DNA of 64,000 bases from Bryopsis sp. KO-2023 (GCA_030272585.1 BSYQ01000006.1:2009001-2073000), one strand, 5' to 3'. Shown: positions 44,057 through 60,258, counted from the stretch's first letter. A program made the numbers and translations. Notes: generated by a model from the sequence alone, not told the origin.

Positions 44057-47000
44057 TTATTGATTTTTAATTGAATGGTTTGTCGAGACTTGTTTCAAAC
44101 AGTGATGGCCAAAGCTGTGTTTGACAACCAGTGGGCCAAATCCAAAATCGAGGGGTGAAATGAACCAACCAGGAGTGATATTTTGTTTCAAACATAAGAA
44201 AAGAATTGTCGGTTGCCCTCCCCACAGATTGGATAGATGTGTGTTTCCTTAGACGTGTTTATTTTTTTGATTGAACAAAATATGGTAGCAGCCCCCCCTT
44301 TCCCCCCCAAAAAAAATCAACTGGAAACCGAGCAACTCACAATTCATCTGCCAAGTCGGGGTAGACATCTGCGTACATTGAAGACACGATTTCTGTGTCG
44401 TTCGGAGGCAAGCGCAATTGGCTTCCTCGTCCATTTGCTGGGCGACGGTGTGAAATGCTAAGGTTTGATTTACTGCTGGGCCCTCTCTCACCATCACCAG
44501 GTTTTCCGTCATCCAAATGAGCAGCGATCTTCCAAAAACACACAAAAAAAAAACATCATTGGGAGCTTAGGTCTTTGTTTTTTTTTGTGGGGATGGGGGA
44601 CCAGGTGTTCATTCTTCTTTGCTTGCTACATGGCTCATGCTGATATCTAATCAGGTTTCATAAAACTTCTCTGAACAAAATTGGGCGCCTGATGTTCAAA
44701 ACACATTCAAAAAAGTCGAATGAGTTGAGAAGGGTCCCCACCCCACCCCACCCCACCCAGAAAAAATAAACAATATGAAATTGTCAGCCCACCTTTCCAA
44801 CAGCTTTGACAATGCCTTGGAATTTACTGGCCAGTGATTTCCTGGGGACTGGTTTTTCGGCCCGGCCTGGGAGCACACATATGTCAGCCCTCTTTCTGAG
44901 GCCCCACCCCCGTAAAAAAGAACAAACAAACAAACAAAAGTATCATTATTAAGGAAATTTGTTCTGGGCTGGCAGTATCTTCACACCTGAAAAAACTCCA
45001 GATAACTCTCTGCGCAGCATGGTGCGTGGGGTGGAGGCTTCCAGCTCCGAACAATGGCTCAAGAAAGGCAAAGTCCTACAATTTTGACAACCAACCAGAA
45101 AATGGGTCTTGCCTCCATGAATTGCCACGAAAACAAAGATGGGCAAAAAGAATGCATTGAAGCCTCTATGTCGAGGGGACATTGACACAGCTGACAAACA
45201 GATTCAAGCACCGATGGATGAGTCATCTGTCTACCTGTCTGTCTTTGGAGGGAAATCGAGGTTTGCTTACCTGACGGGTATCATACTGTTATTGGACCGC
45301 ATGGGGACCAGAGATCCCACTACGCTTTTCACCACTGGCTGCAGCATGTTTGGCACCGATTCTTGCACCTTGTCCTGCAGAACGACCAAATACCGATACA
45401 GTTACTCATTTGCGTTGTCTTATGATTTTTGAAAGTGGGCCATTGGCAGCGACATGAGAAAAAGATCAAAAAATGCCATTTTCTGCGTTAGATGATGTTG
45501 GAACAAGAGCAGGGCGGATTTGCCCTTTGCAACATGTGATTTTTGCCACTGTTAAATGAATTGTGCATTTGATTTTTACCCCATACACACAAAACAGACA
45601 TATCTGAGCAAACCAAAGCATACCTCTTTGGATCCTCCACCCAATCCACCAACAACTTTAGAGGTGTCTTCGGATATTTGGCCATTGCCTCGAATCGCAC
45701 AGAACAGAGCCAACGTGGCAATTCCAACATTCATCACCACCACCATGGCCAGCGCAAACTCAACGCTGTATTCCATCCTCATCACAAGGAAAAGGGCAAA
45801 CGACCCATCTGCACAAATCACAGACAGCAACAACAGAAGCCTGGCGGCCCCCAGCAATACGACTTTCATACCGATCGTCTGTACGAGGCGCTGTACCGCA
45901 CCGATAGCATCTGTCTGACATAGAAAATTCATGCAAAGAAAATCAGGATTTGGAATCGAGAGGTAAGAAAAAGTGAAAAAAAGTCATCGTGGCAATCCCC
46001 GCTCGATCCACCGGTGACTTTTTGCAGCCATTTGTGCAAGAAACGAACTCACTTTGGCGCTCTCTTCATCGGATGCCCTGTCCACCAACAAGGCATGATG
46101 GAGGGAAGCTGCGGCTCGATCGGCAGCTTCTTCAGCAGCCAAAACCGATTTTGGCATTCGGCCCCTTGTACCAGTTCCAAACATTTCCCATGCTGTCCCA
46201 TCGGTGCTGGTCTGTTTTTTCACATCCAATCCGGCAGCACCGTCGCCTTCCGAATCTCTTGCCAGTTCTTCGATCGATGCTGGGATTTCAACCGTGAGCT
46301 TCACATTTCGTCCATCGGTTGGCTTGTTTTCAAGAGATGGTTGCTCTGCAGATTCGGTGGAGCAAAGGGGATGACTCATTTCAGCATCTGCCCGAAATAT
46401 GTCAAGCATGGGCCAACAGGAACTCCTAGTCACGAGGTGGATCACCTTGATCTGCATTGATTTCGTTTAATTCTACGATTTCTTGGCCTCCACTGGAGCG
46501 TGGAGCCCACCACCCCCTCCAAACATCCAGCATCACGGCCTCCAAATCCTTTTCATCCTCGACGAACCTAGTCAATCGATAAGAAGTTTCTTGAAAAAAG
46601 AGATCTTCTGATTATATGAGGTCAACAAAAATACACCATGAAACGAGGATCACACTCACCTTGCGAGCAATCTTTTGGATTTGGCCAACAGTTCTGATTG
46701 CTTCTGTACAGTGTCGGACCCCTGGCCCTCCTCCATCAGCATCAAGCTGTGCTCCAGAATGTTCTGGTCAACGATCCAGCTGGAGACGTGATTCGAAAGC
46801 AGCTCCAAGAAGGATTCGAACTGGGGACTGCTGAGACCCAGATGACTGGTGGCGACGGTGGCATAAGCAACGTTGGCAATGCCTTGAAGGAGGGAAACGG
46901 TGGAGGTGAAGGTTGCGAATCCGGTTGGCTGGGAACGCCAACAAATATCATCCACTGGGGGAGGAATTACCTCAGTATCGTAATAGATTTAGCCTTTCTT

Positions 47001-48453
47001 TCTTTAGCGATTTCTGGGATGCTCTTCCAAAAAAGAATTTTATGGCTGAAGATACTGTTGATGCTCCAATCCCACTGCTACCCCCTGCCAGCATTTCCCT
47101 GATGGATTACTAATCGTTTGCACCTGGGATTTTCCTCAAGCCGGGATTATTCTCACCTCACTTTCCTCTTTTGCAAGGATTCCATGTAGGGCTCGGCAAG
47201 CTCTCACACCAGCTGGTATTGCAGACAGAAAGGATTCTTTGTCAATGCATCCCGTTCCTCGCCTAGAATAATAAGCAAATTTATGATGGATCCTTCACCG
47301 TGAGGTCCAACACTAGATCAATGCTTCAACTCTTTTCTAAATTGCTCAGGATTAGTTTGACAGGCATCGCTCCACCTCATGACAAGAGGTGCGTCAAAGA
47401 TCAAACCTGTCCAACATCCATTTGGTAAGCTCAATCCTTCGACTCCATGGGCTTGGGCAGACGGCACAGAGGAAGAATCCTAGAGCTGCAGTTTCAAAAC
47501 TTCCATCCTGACAGGCGAGGGCATCCAATAGACTGATCGGATCAGGGACCTGTGAGAACGCAGCCCCCCCCCTTTAAAAATCTGTCTCAATCCCATGTCT
47601 CCCGGGGACTGATTAAATCAAAGCTGGAGGAAACACTGAACGCACACCACACTGGCTCAACCAATCAGGAGATGATTCCGTGGAACCACCCCCCGCCAAC
47701 CCTGTTGAAGAAATGCCAGTGATCATTTTGAATAGCATGTCACCCTTCTGTTTCTTGGTGCTGCAAGAATGTTGTTGTGCTTGTGGTTTGATTTCACAAA
47801 ATTAAGCAGTTTTAGACTAGATCCCACCCACAACCACAATGCGCCACGATTCACGGTATTGCTCGACCAAACCACAGTCACCCAAGCTCCCGGCAGTGCC
47901 TCTCGAAACCTCAGGTTTAAGTTGTACGCTCTAGCATATAGCAGTATCGACTTTGAACAACACTTGGAAGGAGTGTCAGTTGTGCCTACCAGCGGCTTCA
48001 GCTCGACGCCATCGAGGGCAGTTTCTACCGCAGGTCGAGATAGCTTATCGGGAACAGTGCGACGAGGTGGTGGATCTATGTGAGATTCACCTTCCGCCAC
48101 TTCAGAGCCTGATAACTGTAGATCTCTCGTCAGTGGCTGGCCTTGAGCCGTAAGTCGTCAATAAAGGCGTCACGCCGGCAACGGTGGTCCATACACACAC
48201 TATATTTCTTATCCAGGAACCGTGGGCTCCGTGGAGCTCGGATAGGGAGTGACGGCGGGAGTGCTGCTTTTTTCCCGATGATGAGAACTGAACAGTGCTG
48301 GTTTTTGTTGCAACACAGTTGTGTTTTGTTTTTTGGCGTCTTGCCTGCTGCACGAAGAAGCGCCGAAAAAGCGCCTTCCAGATTTGTCGTGGTCCGTGAC
48401 TCGTCGTTGAGGGTGGCCACTGCCAAGAGCGCACGGAGCTCCGGGAGCTGCAT
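44057..48453 (-). CDS. Unrecognised 668-residue membrane protein, 13 exons
   Basis: Exons: 48345-48453, 47990-48108, 47407-47549, 47157-47262, 46660-46928, 46446-46567, 46053-46387, 45624-45914, 45271-45374, 44987-45075, 44793-44866, 44341-44528 and a last exon modelled as 44057-44114. All inner junctions are in phase; the sum is 2007 nt. The first intron uses a GC donor (cag|gcaaga). Residues 1-260 are mostly helical (LPELRALLAVATL, ISLLDALACQDGSFETAALGF, VSLLQGIANVAYATVA) and could form alpha-solenoid repeats. Residues ~290-400 are acidic and linker-like. Residues ~417-476 hold two or three hydrophobic segments (VVLLGAARLLLLLSVI; FALAMVVVMNVGIATLALF). The C-terminal 190 residues are basic and Ser-rich. 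I recognise no family. The final exon has an alternative acceptor, so the last ~20 residues are uncertain. Confidence 0.75.
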
Positions 48454-49163
48454 GTTTCTTCGGGGGAGCGCTTTGTTTTTCTGTTTTGTGTGTGCGTTTT
48501 TGTCTGCTGCTTCACCGATTTCCTTCCTTCGTTTTGACGGCTGTCCTCCGTGGGTGTACGATTGAGCAGTCAGTACAACGGAAGGTGAAATATTCCGTGT
48601 ACGGCGCGGCAAGTCCCCCTTTCAAAACAACGACAGAGTGACGTGCAATCCGGTTCAGCTTGCCTGACCTCCACTTTTTTTCGGTCCCTGCTGCCAAACA
48701 GTGCTCGTTGGGAGTAAGTTGGAATAGAGCACCGCTCGCTTTCAGCAGAAAAAACAAAGAAACACGACAATCTAGCGAAAAGTTCTGGCGGAGGAGGGTG
48801 GTACGTGACGAAGGCTTTCAGGCTCGACCCGCCTTTCGTGGTCTTGCGCGATTTTAACCCAGCAAGAGGTGACCCGCAGAGAAGGGCTTTTTTTTCATTT
48901 CTTCTTTTGCTGCATCGAGTGTTTCGCTCACCTTTGACCTCCGTGAAGACCCGTGGTAGCGCGGCCCCTCTGTGCTGTTTTTCCAGAAGCCCGTTCGGGA
49001 CGCTTTTCCTGTTCTGGTCGCTTCTCCGTGGCGAGAAAACCAGCGTGTGGGATTTGTTTCTTTCGGTAACTTGACAGACAAGGGGAATAAAATAGCATCA
49101 ATTCACAGGTTGCTCGTGTAAGAAGGGGGAAATTTAAGTCTCGGGTGAATAGGGGGGAGCAAG
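48454..49163. promoter_or_regulatory. Divergent promoter region (membrane protein / LUC7)
   Basis: 710 bp between two divergently oriented start codons. Mixed composition, GC-richer than other intergenic DNA here. Must contain both promoters or 5' UTRs; no specific element identified. Confidence 0.4.
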
Positions 49164-52100
49164 ATGGTGGACGCGACCAGGGCGCTGTTGGACGAGCTGA
49201 TGGGCAAACATCGGAACATGCCTCTGACAGAGAAATCCGACAGAGGCATCAAGTATTCCGACCCCACTGTGTGCAAGCATCAGCTCGCGGGACTGTGTCC
49301 CAACAAACTCTTTAAAAATACGAAAAGTGACCTAGGTAAGAGAAGCAGTGCTTTTACTGTGTTAGTTACAATCTTCCTCCCCCCCCCAAAAAAAAAAGAA
49401 AAAGAAAAAAAGAGAAGAGGGGTGGAGAAATGAATAAGGAAATATCGGGAATTCGTCAAGAAATCAATGCAGCAATTCCCTGGTTTTATAGGAAGCTGAT
49501 AGGAAGCTGCTTTGTCAGTGACAGAAACCCAAAGCAGCAATTTTTCTCCTTCTTTTGAAACAGTGCAAGACACCGGCGCATTGGCAAGAATCGATCCTGA
49601 TGTTTTTTCCATGAAAACAAACGGAAAATAAGCGACCACATGAATGTTTCCAGCCCTCCCTAAAACAGAAATGAATTTCCACCACGCATGCACTGGGTGT
49701 TGATGTCTCCGTGCATTTTTCTCGGAGGTGTGGGTAGATTTTCCACTGTGTTAGCTCCCGGAACTGAGGGTTGCTGTCGAATGTTTTTTGAAGGTTTGTG
49801 TCAATACGAGATTCATGACGATCACATAGAGTGGGAGTCCATCAAGTCGGGTTGGGATGCCCTAGATGAGCGAGAGCAACTAAGGTACCCTGAAATAATA
49901 ACCATCACTCGAAACTGAGTGTGTGTGGAAAAGGGAGGGGTAGGGGGAAAGTCCCCAGCCCTTTCTTTTCCTACCCTCGAAAGGAAACTGGGGAGGTTTT
50001 CTTTCATAATTTTTGATAGCTCTTTGCATGGAATCGTTTGTCCTATTCTTTTGGCTTTTTTTTAAAGAGAGTGGGAGTTTAGGGATGAGTGGAGCTTTTG
50101 TGTTTTTCTTTTGTCTTTGTGGCATCAGGTATGGGTATGAAAGAGATTTGTTGAGGTTGCTGGAGCAACATATAAGAGATATGGACAAGAAAATCGCCAA
50201 AGCCAAGGAGAGAGCGGAAAAAGAGAGTGCACCACGGGAGCTGAAACCCGATGAAAAGGCCAGGCTTACGGAAATCCAAACAAAAGTCAAAGGTAATGAA
50301 ATATCAGACATTTGGAGGTCAGACATGGCCACAAATTCTGTACTTGTTATCATTGAATGTGTTCAATATAAGTTATCAGAATAGAATGTTTAATTTACGT
50401 TAGGCAAACTTGCCCAGCAAAGGCCGTCCACAACGAGTGTTGATTTTGCCCAACTGTATTTATTTTTCTTGTGGGATGATTTAATGGAGAGTGGTATCGA
50501 CTTGATTTCTCTCCCTTTTTGTCCCTAACAATAATAACAATGATAATAAACACAACGATGATCATATTGTAAGTCAATTTTTAGCCTCACATCTAGTACA
50601 TTTAATAATAAAAATAATAGTGTTAAGTGGGCTGGCATTCACCGTTGTGTTTTTTTTTCCCTTTTTTTCAAATTCGTTGGGGGAATTTTAAAAAAGAAAA
50701 ACACCTGTGCATCCACAGAGGCTCTCGAAAAATCTCAGCAACTGGGGGAAGAAGGTGATGTGGATGGATCCATGATGTTCGCTCAGCAGGTGGAGAGCCT
50801 CAAGCAGCAGCACGACAGCTTGAAGAAGACCTTCACTCAACCGGAGCGCACCATGACAGTCTGCGAGGTCTGTGGAGTGTTCATCAATAGCACCGACAAC
50901 GAGCAGCGAAGAAAGGCGAGTTCAGTAAGTCGGCGATGTCCCACTTTGCACTTCGTTCCATACGTCTCTTTTGGACGGATGGCCCAGTCCAAAGATTATG
51001 GTCAGAAAGAGTGTTCTTTTTATTGCACTGTTTTGGTGGGGGGAAAACCCAAGAAAAACAGAAAGAAAACGATGAAGGGGACGGAACCTGCGACTGTTTT
51101 TTGTTTCGCATCGGTAAATAGCCCGTTGCCCTTTCCCCTAAAGGTAAAAAAAAAATCAACGAAAAAGTGAGAAAAATTACTGCAATCTTTATTCCCCCCC
51201 ACCAGATGTGTTATTTGTGTTATTGAGTGGTACGTTTCATTTTTGTGTCAATTTTACCGTGCGATTATGGAAGCTAGTTCTCCGGAGGGGTTCCCCCCCA
51301 AAAGCACCGCTGTCGAGTCCTCGTTTTCCCCATTTCACTGAGGATTTGCTATTTACAAATTCAGGACCATTTGAATGGTAAGCAGTACATCGGATGGAAG
51401 AAAATCCGAGAAGCCCACAACGCGCTCGTGGAGAAATTCGATCGCATCCGCAAAGAGCGGGAGCCTGCCAGGGAGCAGAGGGAGGAGCGTGAGAAGGACA
51501 GGGAGCGCGAGCGACCATCCAGGAGGGAAAGAGAGAGGTCCAGATCTCGAGGCTCCAGGAGGGAGCGGGAGTCAGAGCGATCCGCCAGGGATAGAGAAAG
51601 GTACCACCGACGGCACAGGTCCCGCTCACCGAGGTAAGTAGCTTCTCGGTAGCTTCGCACAGGTCACACACTCTCACACACATCACACTCACACCAAGAA
51701 CCCCCCGTGGGGTTGTTGAATCGGGGAGAGATTGATGTCTGTGAGAAGTTGGCAGGCAGGTAAGGGTAGTGAGAAGAGAGAGGGGGGGGGGAACCCTCAG
51801 GAGTTTTTTTTTTTCTTTCTTTTTAATAAAAAAAATCTGGAGGGAGGGAGGTATGTTTGTCGAATTAGTAATAACTGCAATGAATACGAGGAGAGTGGGA
51901 AAGGGGGGGGGGAAGGGGGGGGGGAGGAAATGGAGCCAGGGTCGATGAGCGTCGTTCATGGCGTCGTTCGATATTTCGATATCGAACGGGGCAAGATTAA
52001 AGAGAGGAAAAAAGAATACAGTGAAGATAAGGCAAGAGGACCTTGGCTGACAGAGATTTGGAAGTTTTCAAGCTGTGTTTTGCGTAACTCGTTCGTTTCC

Positions 52101-52294
52101 GGTGTTGAAGTTTGTGTATGTTGTTTTTGTGTTGTGTTTTGGGGTGAAATGTCTTGTGAGGGTTGAAATTGATGAAGAAGGTGGATTGTGATAGGCATCG
52201 GTCTCCGGGTCACCAGCGCATGCCTCCTCCAGATGATTTGTACAGGAACCGGCGAAGCAGGCATGAGGTGAGCAGGAGCAGGCAATCGGAATAA
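49164..52294 (+). CDS. LUC7-like U1 snRNP-associated splicing factor
   Basis: Homolog of yeast Luc7 / human LUC7L, which helps U1 snRNP choose 5' splice sites. Exons are 49164-49335, 49794-49884, 50129-50292, 50719-50915, 51365-51633 and 52195-52294; 993 nt, 330 residues. The N-terminal block has RALLDELMG and the first zinc finger beginning DPTVCKHQLAGLCPN. A long charged helix (RDLLRLLEQHIRDMDKKIAKA) follows. The second zinc finger is CEVCGVFI...DHLNGKQYIGW with its histidine across the intron 4 junction. The C-terminus is an Arg-Ser/Glu RS-type tail. Ending exon 4 at 50915 needs a GC donor (aaag|gcgagt) but matches the family length exactly. Ending at 50924 (tca|gtaagt) would add three residues. 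In the last exon gag|gtgagc could be a donor, but reading on gives a stop in frame at 52294. Confidence 0.93.
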
Positions 52295-52961
52295 CTCCTT
52301 CGACCAAGGAGCAATCCATGCACTCGAGCACACCGCTTGGTAGTTAAACGTTCCCCCCTCCCCCCCCCCCGGGGAAGAAAAGGTCGTGTTTGAGATAGAA
52401 TATGCAGCCCTCGGAATTTTCATGCACGGATATGGAGATCATAGTATCGTTGATGGGATTTTATGTTTTTTTCCGAAATGTTTTTCGAGTGCTGTGGATT
52501 GAATAGTTGGCTATGTTCCGAGAAGTTTTGGTCTTCGTTTGGTGCAGGAGTATGCCCACAGGTATTGATTCTCGTTTCAGGTGGGGGTGCTTCTAAACAG
52601 TGGGTAGATGAGCTGGTGAAATACTGGGGAGGAATTAAACTCTGATTGGGGAGAGTAGAGGTTGGGCAGAAAAAGAAACTGGGGTTGCTGGTCTTATCAG
52701 ATTTTCGATGTAAAGCTTAGACAGGAAACCGTGGTGGTCAGGTGTGATTATGCAAGTCATTGTTGTTGTGTAGCGATTGGGATGCCCTGTGATTCTTGCT
52801 GATGCTCTGTATCAAACAAATGCACAGAAATACCTCTGTTGTGGGGGCCCCTCCAAACAGCATACTCCCACAAAACGAGAACAAGAAGTCCACAACACTG
52901 GTTGGGATGATAGAAATTTGTACACAGAGCGGACAATCTTCAACAACAAGCACCGGCCATC
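52295..52961. other. Intergenic region after LUC7
   Basis: About 670 bp, C- and A-run at 52350-52380, otherwise mixed. No gene supported; an upstream exon of the next gene cannot be excluded. Confidence 0.35.
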
Positions 52962-55471
52962 ATGACGACCCCCCCCGATCGCATCCACCCAGTTGTGCTT
53001 GGTGCCTTTGTAGTTGCTCACTGGGTTTGGATTGAACCAAATCCACCGATTGGAGTGATCGTGATGTGGACGGTGACGCTAGCCAGTCTGACATTTTGGC
53101 ACACGCGTGTCCAAACCCGCTGTCCTGGACCGTGGAGTTCAGAGGAACAAAACTAACACACCCACAGATTTCGATTCGTACGTCGTTTGGCCTTTCTTTT
53201 GGCGGATTGTTTTCTTCTCTGGGCAGGTTTCGCCCTGACGATCTTGACGATCCTACCTCGGAGAAAACCACCGTTTCAACCTTTTCCATTCGCTCGTATT
53301 CTCCCTGGCGCGAGAGAATGACTGATGTAGAGTTCGCCGCGTGCCACTCGAACGGAGGGGCTGTGAGCGTGGAGCAATGCAAACTTAGAAGCGCCGTTTC
53401 CACTTCGAAGGGATTCGCCCAGTAAGCGAGCACCGCCTTTCATTGCATTCTTGCGTTGGCACTCTTTTTTTCGCAGTCGGGATTTCACGAATGCGATGAA
53501 TGTCGACTAACTTTTCACGTTGGTGTGGGGGTGCGCTTCCAGATTGCACTGCAGTGCAGAGTTTAGAGAGTGGCTCGCAACGAGACGCCAAGGCCGCAGG
53601 GTGTGGCAAGTGAGAAAATGGGAACGGGGTCTGGCGCTCGCCGCAATCATTCTCGCTTCGATTTTGGGGTTCTATCTTGGGACCGCAAGAGTAACTGTTG
53701 CGGAAGACAGCGCCCCATTTCCCCAGAACGTCACAACGTGCCCCAAATCCAAGACGGATTATAAAGTGAAACACAAAAGCAAAGAGGTGTCGCGCGCAGC
53801 TCCGCACGAACTTCCAACAAAAGGGCAGTTCGAAGTCGCGGTAATCAGCGCGGAGCAAGCAATGTTGGCTGACGTCCAGAAATCCATTGCAAAGCTCGAA
53901 AATGAAAAGAAGCGTCTGGCCACGGAAAATACTGACCTCAGACGAGCGAGGGACGGGCTTGTGGAGCAAAAGGACATGCTTGAGCGACAGCTGGAAGAGG
54001 CGGAAAATGGAATATGGGCACTGGTTCGCATTGGCGGCGTTGTGGCGAGTGTTTTTTGCATCCTCCTTGGACTGTCGATGCTCTTGGCAATACGAAGGCC
54101 ATTCATGAGAGTGGAGCGGTCCCCAACTCCTGTGAAGCCCACCCCTTCAAGCGCTTCCTTGTGTGTAAGTTGCAATAGTGCAAATCTTCTTGAAATGCTA
54201 GTGGAACGCTTGTGCTCGATGCACAAGCCCCTTTCTCACGTTCTCCAACAAATGAGCAGCTGTTCATTGGCTGCAGCCAATCATGTACCAATCGTGGTAT
54301 AGTGTATGTGAAACAATAAATCCATGCCCCTCAGCCTCAGTCCTGCCTAGGATCTTGAATCGTGGGTTTTTTTGCAGGTGGAATCGATCACCCCCCCTGT
54401 TTCAGAATCAGAACAAAAGCTGCTGAAAGTGATCACCCCCGCTCCTTCAGTTTCAGATGTCGATGAACCCACCCCCGCTCCTTCGGACGCAGATATTAGT
54501 GACCCTGTTCCTTCACTATCCCCGAGTGAACATTCCATTCGCTCCAGCAGTGGCTCTTGCAACGAAAACGATGAAGAAAATGATATCACAGTGCTCAAAG
54601 ACGTCACTGCTGAGGTAGACCTGATTACCACCACCACTACAACAACAAAAACATTCGAATTTCGAAGGTCCTAGTAGGCACCTACTGCACAAAGCAGAGC
54701 ACCTGGTCAGTATAAGTATGTGTGATGGCCGACGAATTTAAAGTCTTTAGCATAAATTAACAGCTGCAAAGCATCATCACAAAGCGTTGCTCTATATTGT
54801 TTCAAGCCTTTTCGTCTTGGTCACCAGCTTCAAGGAGGAAACCACACCGCAAGGGACTTGGATATTATCAAGAAAATCAATTCTGAAGGAGAAAGGGAGG
54901 GGGAATCGCCAGTCAGAGATGTCGAAAACGAAGTTCCTTCTCTTACAGAAGACAGCGATCTGGAAGAAATCCGATGCGCAGGGGACGTCACCAGCCCTAT
55001 TGCCGACAGAATCCGTGCGGTTCCCAGAGGACTCTCCCGTGGCCCTCAATTGGGCGAACTGCAGAGAGCCTTGAGGAATTCGAACGAGAGTGGTGTTGGT
55101 AAGTGCTGTTTGCCATTGATGACGGGTGCATGTGCACGTGGTTTTGTCGTGGTCTCTTTCTTACAAGAGATGCTACAATACATGTTACATGCTGGTGGGA
55201 GGATTGAACAAACACATGTCTGGGGATGCATGTGGATGCAGATACCAGCGAGGACACCGCAAATGAAGAACCAGCCCACGCAGAGACGCAGGTGGGGCTG
55301 CCATGTCACCCAATCAGACTTTCATTCTCCACCACCACTACGGATCCTTCCACGGGGCCCACTCCAGACATACAGTCTCCTACTCACGGCCAAGCCATCT
55401 TAAGGGCATTCGCCGCACAAACGAACGAGAATGCCGCAATGAATCCATCTGCAGAGGTGTTTGATCTTTGA
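52962..55471 (+). CDS. Unrecognised coiled-coil membrane protein with acidic tail
   Basis: Exons are 52962-53072, 53168-53421, 53543-54164, 54378-54614, 54828-55098 and 55242-55471; 1725 nt, 574 residues, phases closed. The four 3' junctions are strong (e.g. cca|gtaagc, tgt|gtaagt, gttg|gtaagt). The first exon and its weak donor (acg|gtgacg) are tentative. A hydrophobic segment is at 11-24; clear membrane helices are at 152-168 (LALAAIILASILGFYLG) and ~279-305 (IWALVRIGGVVASVFCILLG). They are separated by a 55-residue coiled coil (222-277, KLENEKKRLATENTDLRRAR). From 310 on the protein is acidic, Pro/Ser/Thr-rich and probably disordered. Domain order suggests an organelle or ER membrane protein with a lumenal or intermembrane coil; no family recognised. 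Confidence 0.7.
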
Positions 55472-56045
55472 TGAAGTTGGCATTCTCACCCAGTTGGAGA
55501 ATGGGCTGTGTTGGTCTTTTTCCCTATCCTTTGCTTTTTTTGAAGGAACATGTTGAATGTGAGCTGATACCACGGGGTCCTTTGGGAATATTAGTGTGCA
55601 GATATGTGCAACATGCTTGCTGTAAATAGTGTGGAACAGTTTTATATTAGTGTTTTTTTGAGTGGGAGCACACATGTAAATAACCCTGGATTTTGTGCAT
55701 CCTAATACTCTGGTCCCCACAGGATATGTTTGCATGGCTTGATTGTACTTTGACCTGTACCATGCAACGCCTCCACACCACCCCCAACATTCATGATGAT
55801 GTGTTACAAAGCAACATGTTTTTCTTTTCTCCTTTCTAACATATGCTTCCTTCGATCTGTACACTATGTATAGGATTTTCGTTTTCCTTTAGGTGCACCC
55901 AAGAAAAACCCAACGACGAACTAACGTTCCAACTCCCCACCAAAATCATCGTTCTATAGCTAACACACTTCTCAACCCACATTTTGCCCCTGAGGACCCC
56001 AGCACCCACCCAAACCCCTCCGACCTCGAGATCACTCTACCCCCA
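55472..56045. other. Convergent intergenic region
   Basis: About 570 bp between the stops of the coiled-coil protein (plus) and RuvBL2 (minus). Shared 3' territory; nothing else supported. Confidence 0.4.
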
Positions 56046-59259
<3,214 letters not shown>

Positions 59260-59470
59260 CTATCGACCAACGGCGAACTAATTCCGCGAGAGTGGTTTGG
59301 GGAAGGGAGTTTTCGAATGGAGGGAGCGTGGCGGTGTTTGGGTTGGACAGAAAACCGGCACAGTGCGCAACACAGGACATTTCAATGATTTCATCAGAAT
59401 TCATCAAAATGCCAACAACGACCAATTCTGGATCAAATTTGATTCCCTAGATGCTTTTCTGGATCAAGTG

Positions 59471-59795
59471 TCACAGAACCAACAAAAAATCCTGCCGATT
59501 CAGCCCGTGGAGGTAAGACGCTGTTGAAATTGTTGCTTCGTGCGCTTGTGCGATGGACTCAACCATCGCTCCTTTACTCCGATGCTTGACACGCAAGTGC
59601 AATTGTAACAAAAGATCCCTGAAAGCTCCTGTCCAGCGTGAGCCATGCTCCACCAACATGCGAAGGGAAAGTGTGGTTGCTTCGAGTGGCTCTGTACGCT
59701 CTCCGACATGTGTCGAAATTTCTGAAACAAACGCGTGGCGTAAAATTGCTAATCTGAGACCGACATCTACAAAAGTTGCGTGCTTTGCCCTTGCT
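59471..59795 (-). CDS. Possible terminal exon of an unknown minus-strand gene
   Basis: After acceptor cctgtcacag the frame runs ~108 codons to TGA at 59471-59473. The peptide is helix-like and non-repetitive (VDVGLRLAILRHAFVSEI, LRMLVEHGSRWTGAFRDLL). No upstream exon was found before the long repeat begins at 60259. A plus-strand piece over 59380-59512 (FIRIHQNANNDQFWIKF... before gtaaga) is also open, so one of the two is an artefact. No domain recognised. Confidence 0.35.
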
Positions 59796-60258
59796 CTGTG
59801 ACAGGAGTAATCCTGTATTTCACTCTGTGCCGACAATGCCAAAGAACCCCCAAACACAAAGACTGAAAAGAGCCCACAATTTTTCTTTCGAAAAAAAGCC
59901 TGAAAAGCCCGTGATTTCTTCAATGATCCGTGAGGTTGAACACTCCTGAGCTGTAATGGTGTGGTGGATTCTGCCGAGTGATTCCAAGTTCTTCGAAAAG
60001 AAAACTTCTGGGCCAAAAACGCACAGAAATAAAGGAGGAGGAGGAGGAGGAGGCAAAGGAGGCCACCACCCCCGACGATGTCAGAAAACCCCAAAACACA
60101 AAGATTGAAAAAAAACGACAAATCTTTTTTCGAAAGAAAAGAGAAAGAAATAGGAAAAACTGCAACTGCTTGTCTCAATTCGCACCGGAAGACTCTCTCC
60201 TGGATTCGTTACCCTCGTTCCCCCACCCTCATATTCTCTTTCAGCCATTACTCAAGCA
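59796..60258. other. Flank of repeat copy 2 with a short diverged duplication
   Basis: A ~45-bp segment near 59832-59875 (CCCCAAACACAAAGACTGAAAA) recurs diverged at 60072-60115. A short GGA tract lies at about 60032-60052. No gene supported. Confidence 0.45.

Noticed and set aside
59297-59527. Plus-strand exon divergent from RuvBL2
   Set aside because: A piece before gtaaga is coding-like, but no continuation was found and a longer minus-strand frame covers the same bases; kept only as an alternative.
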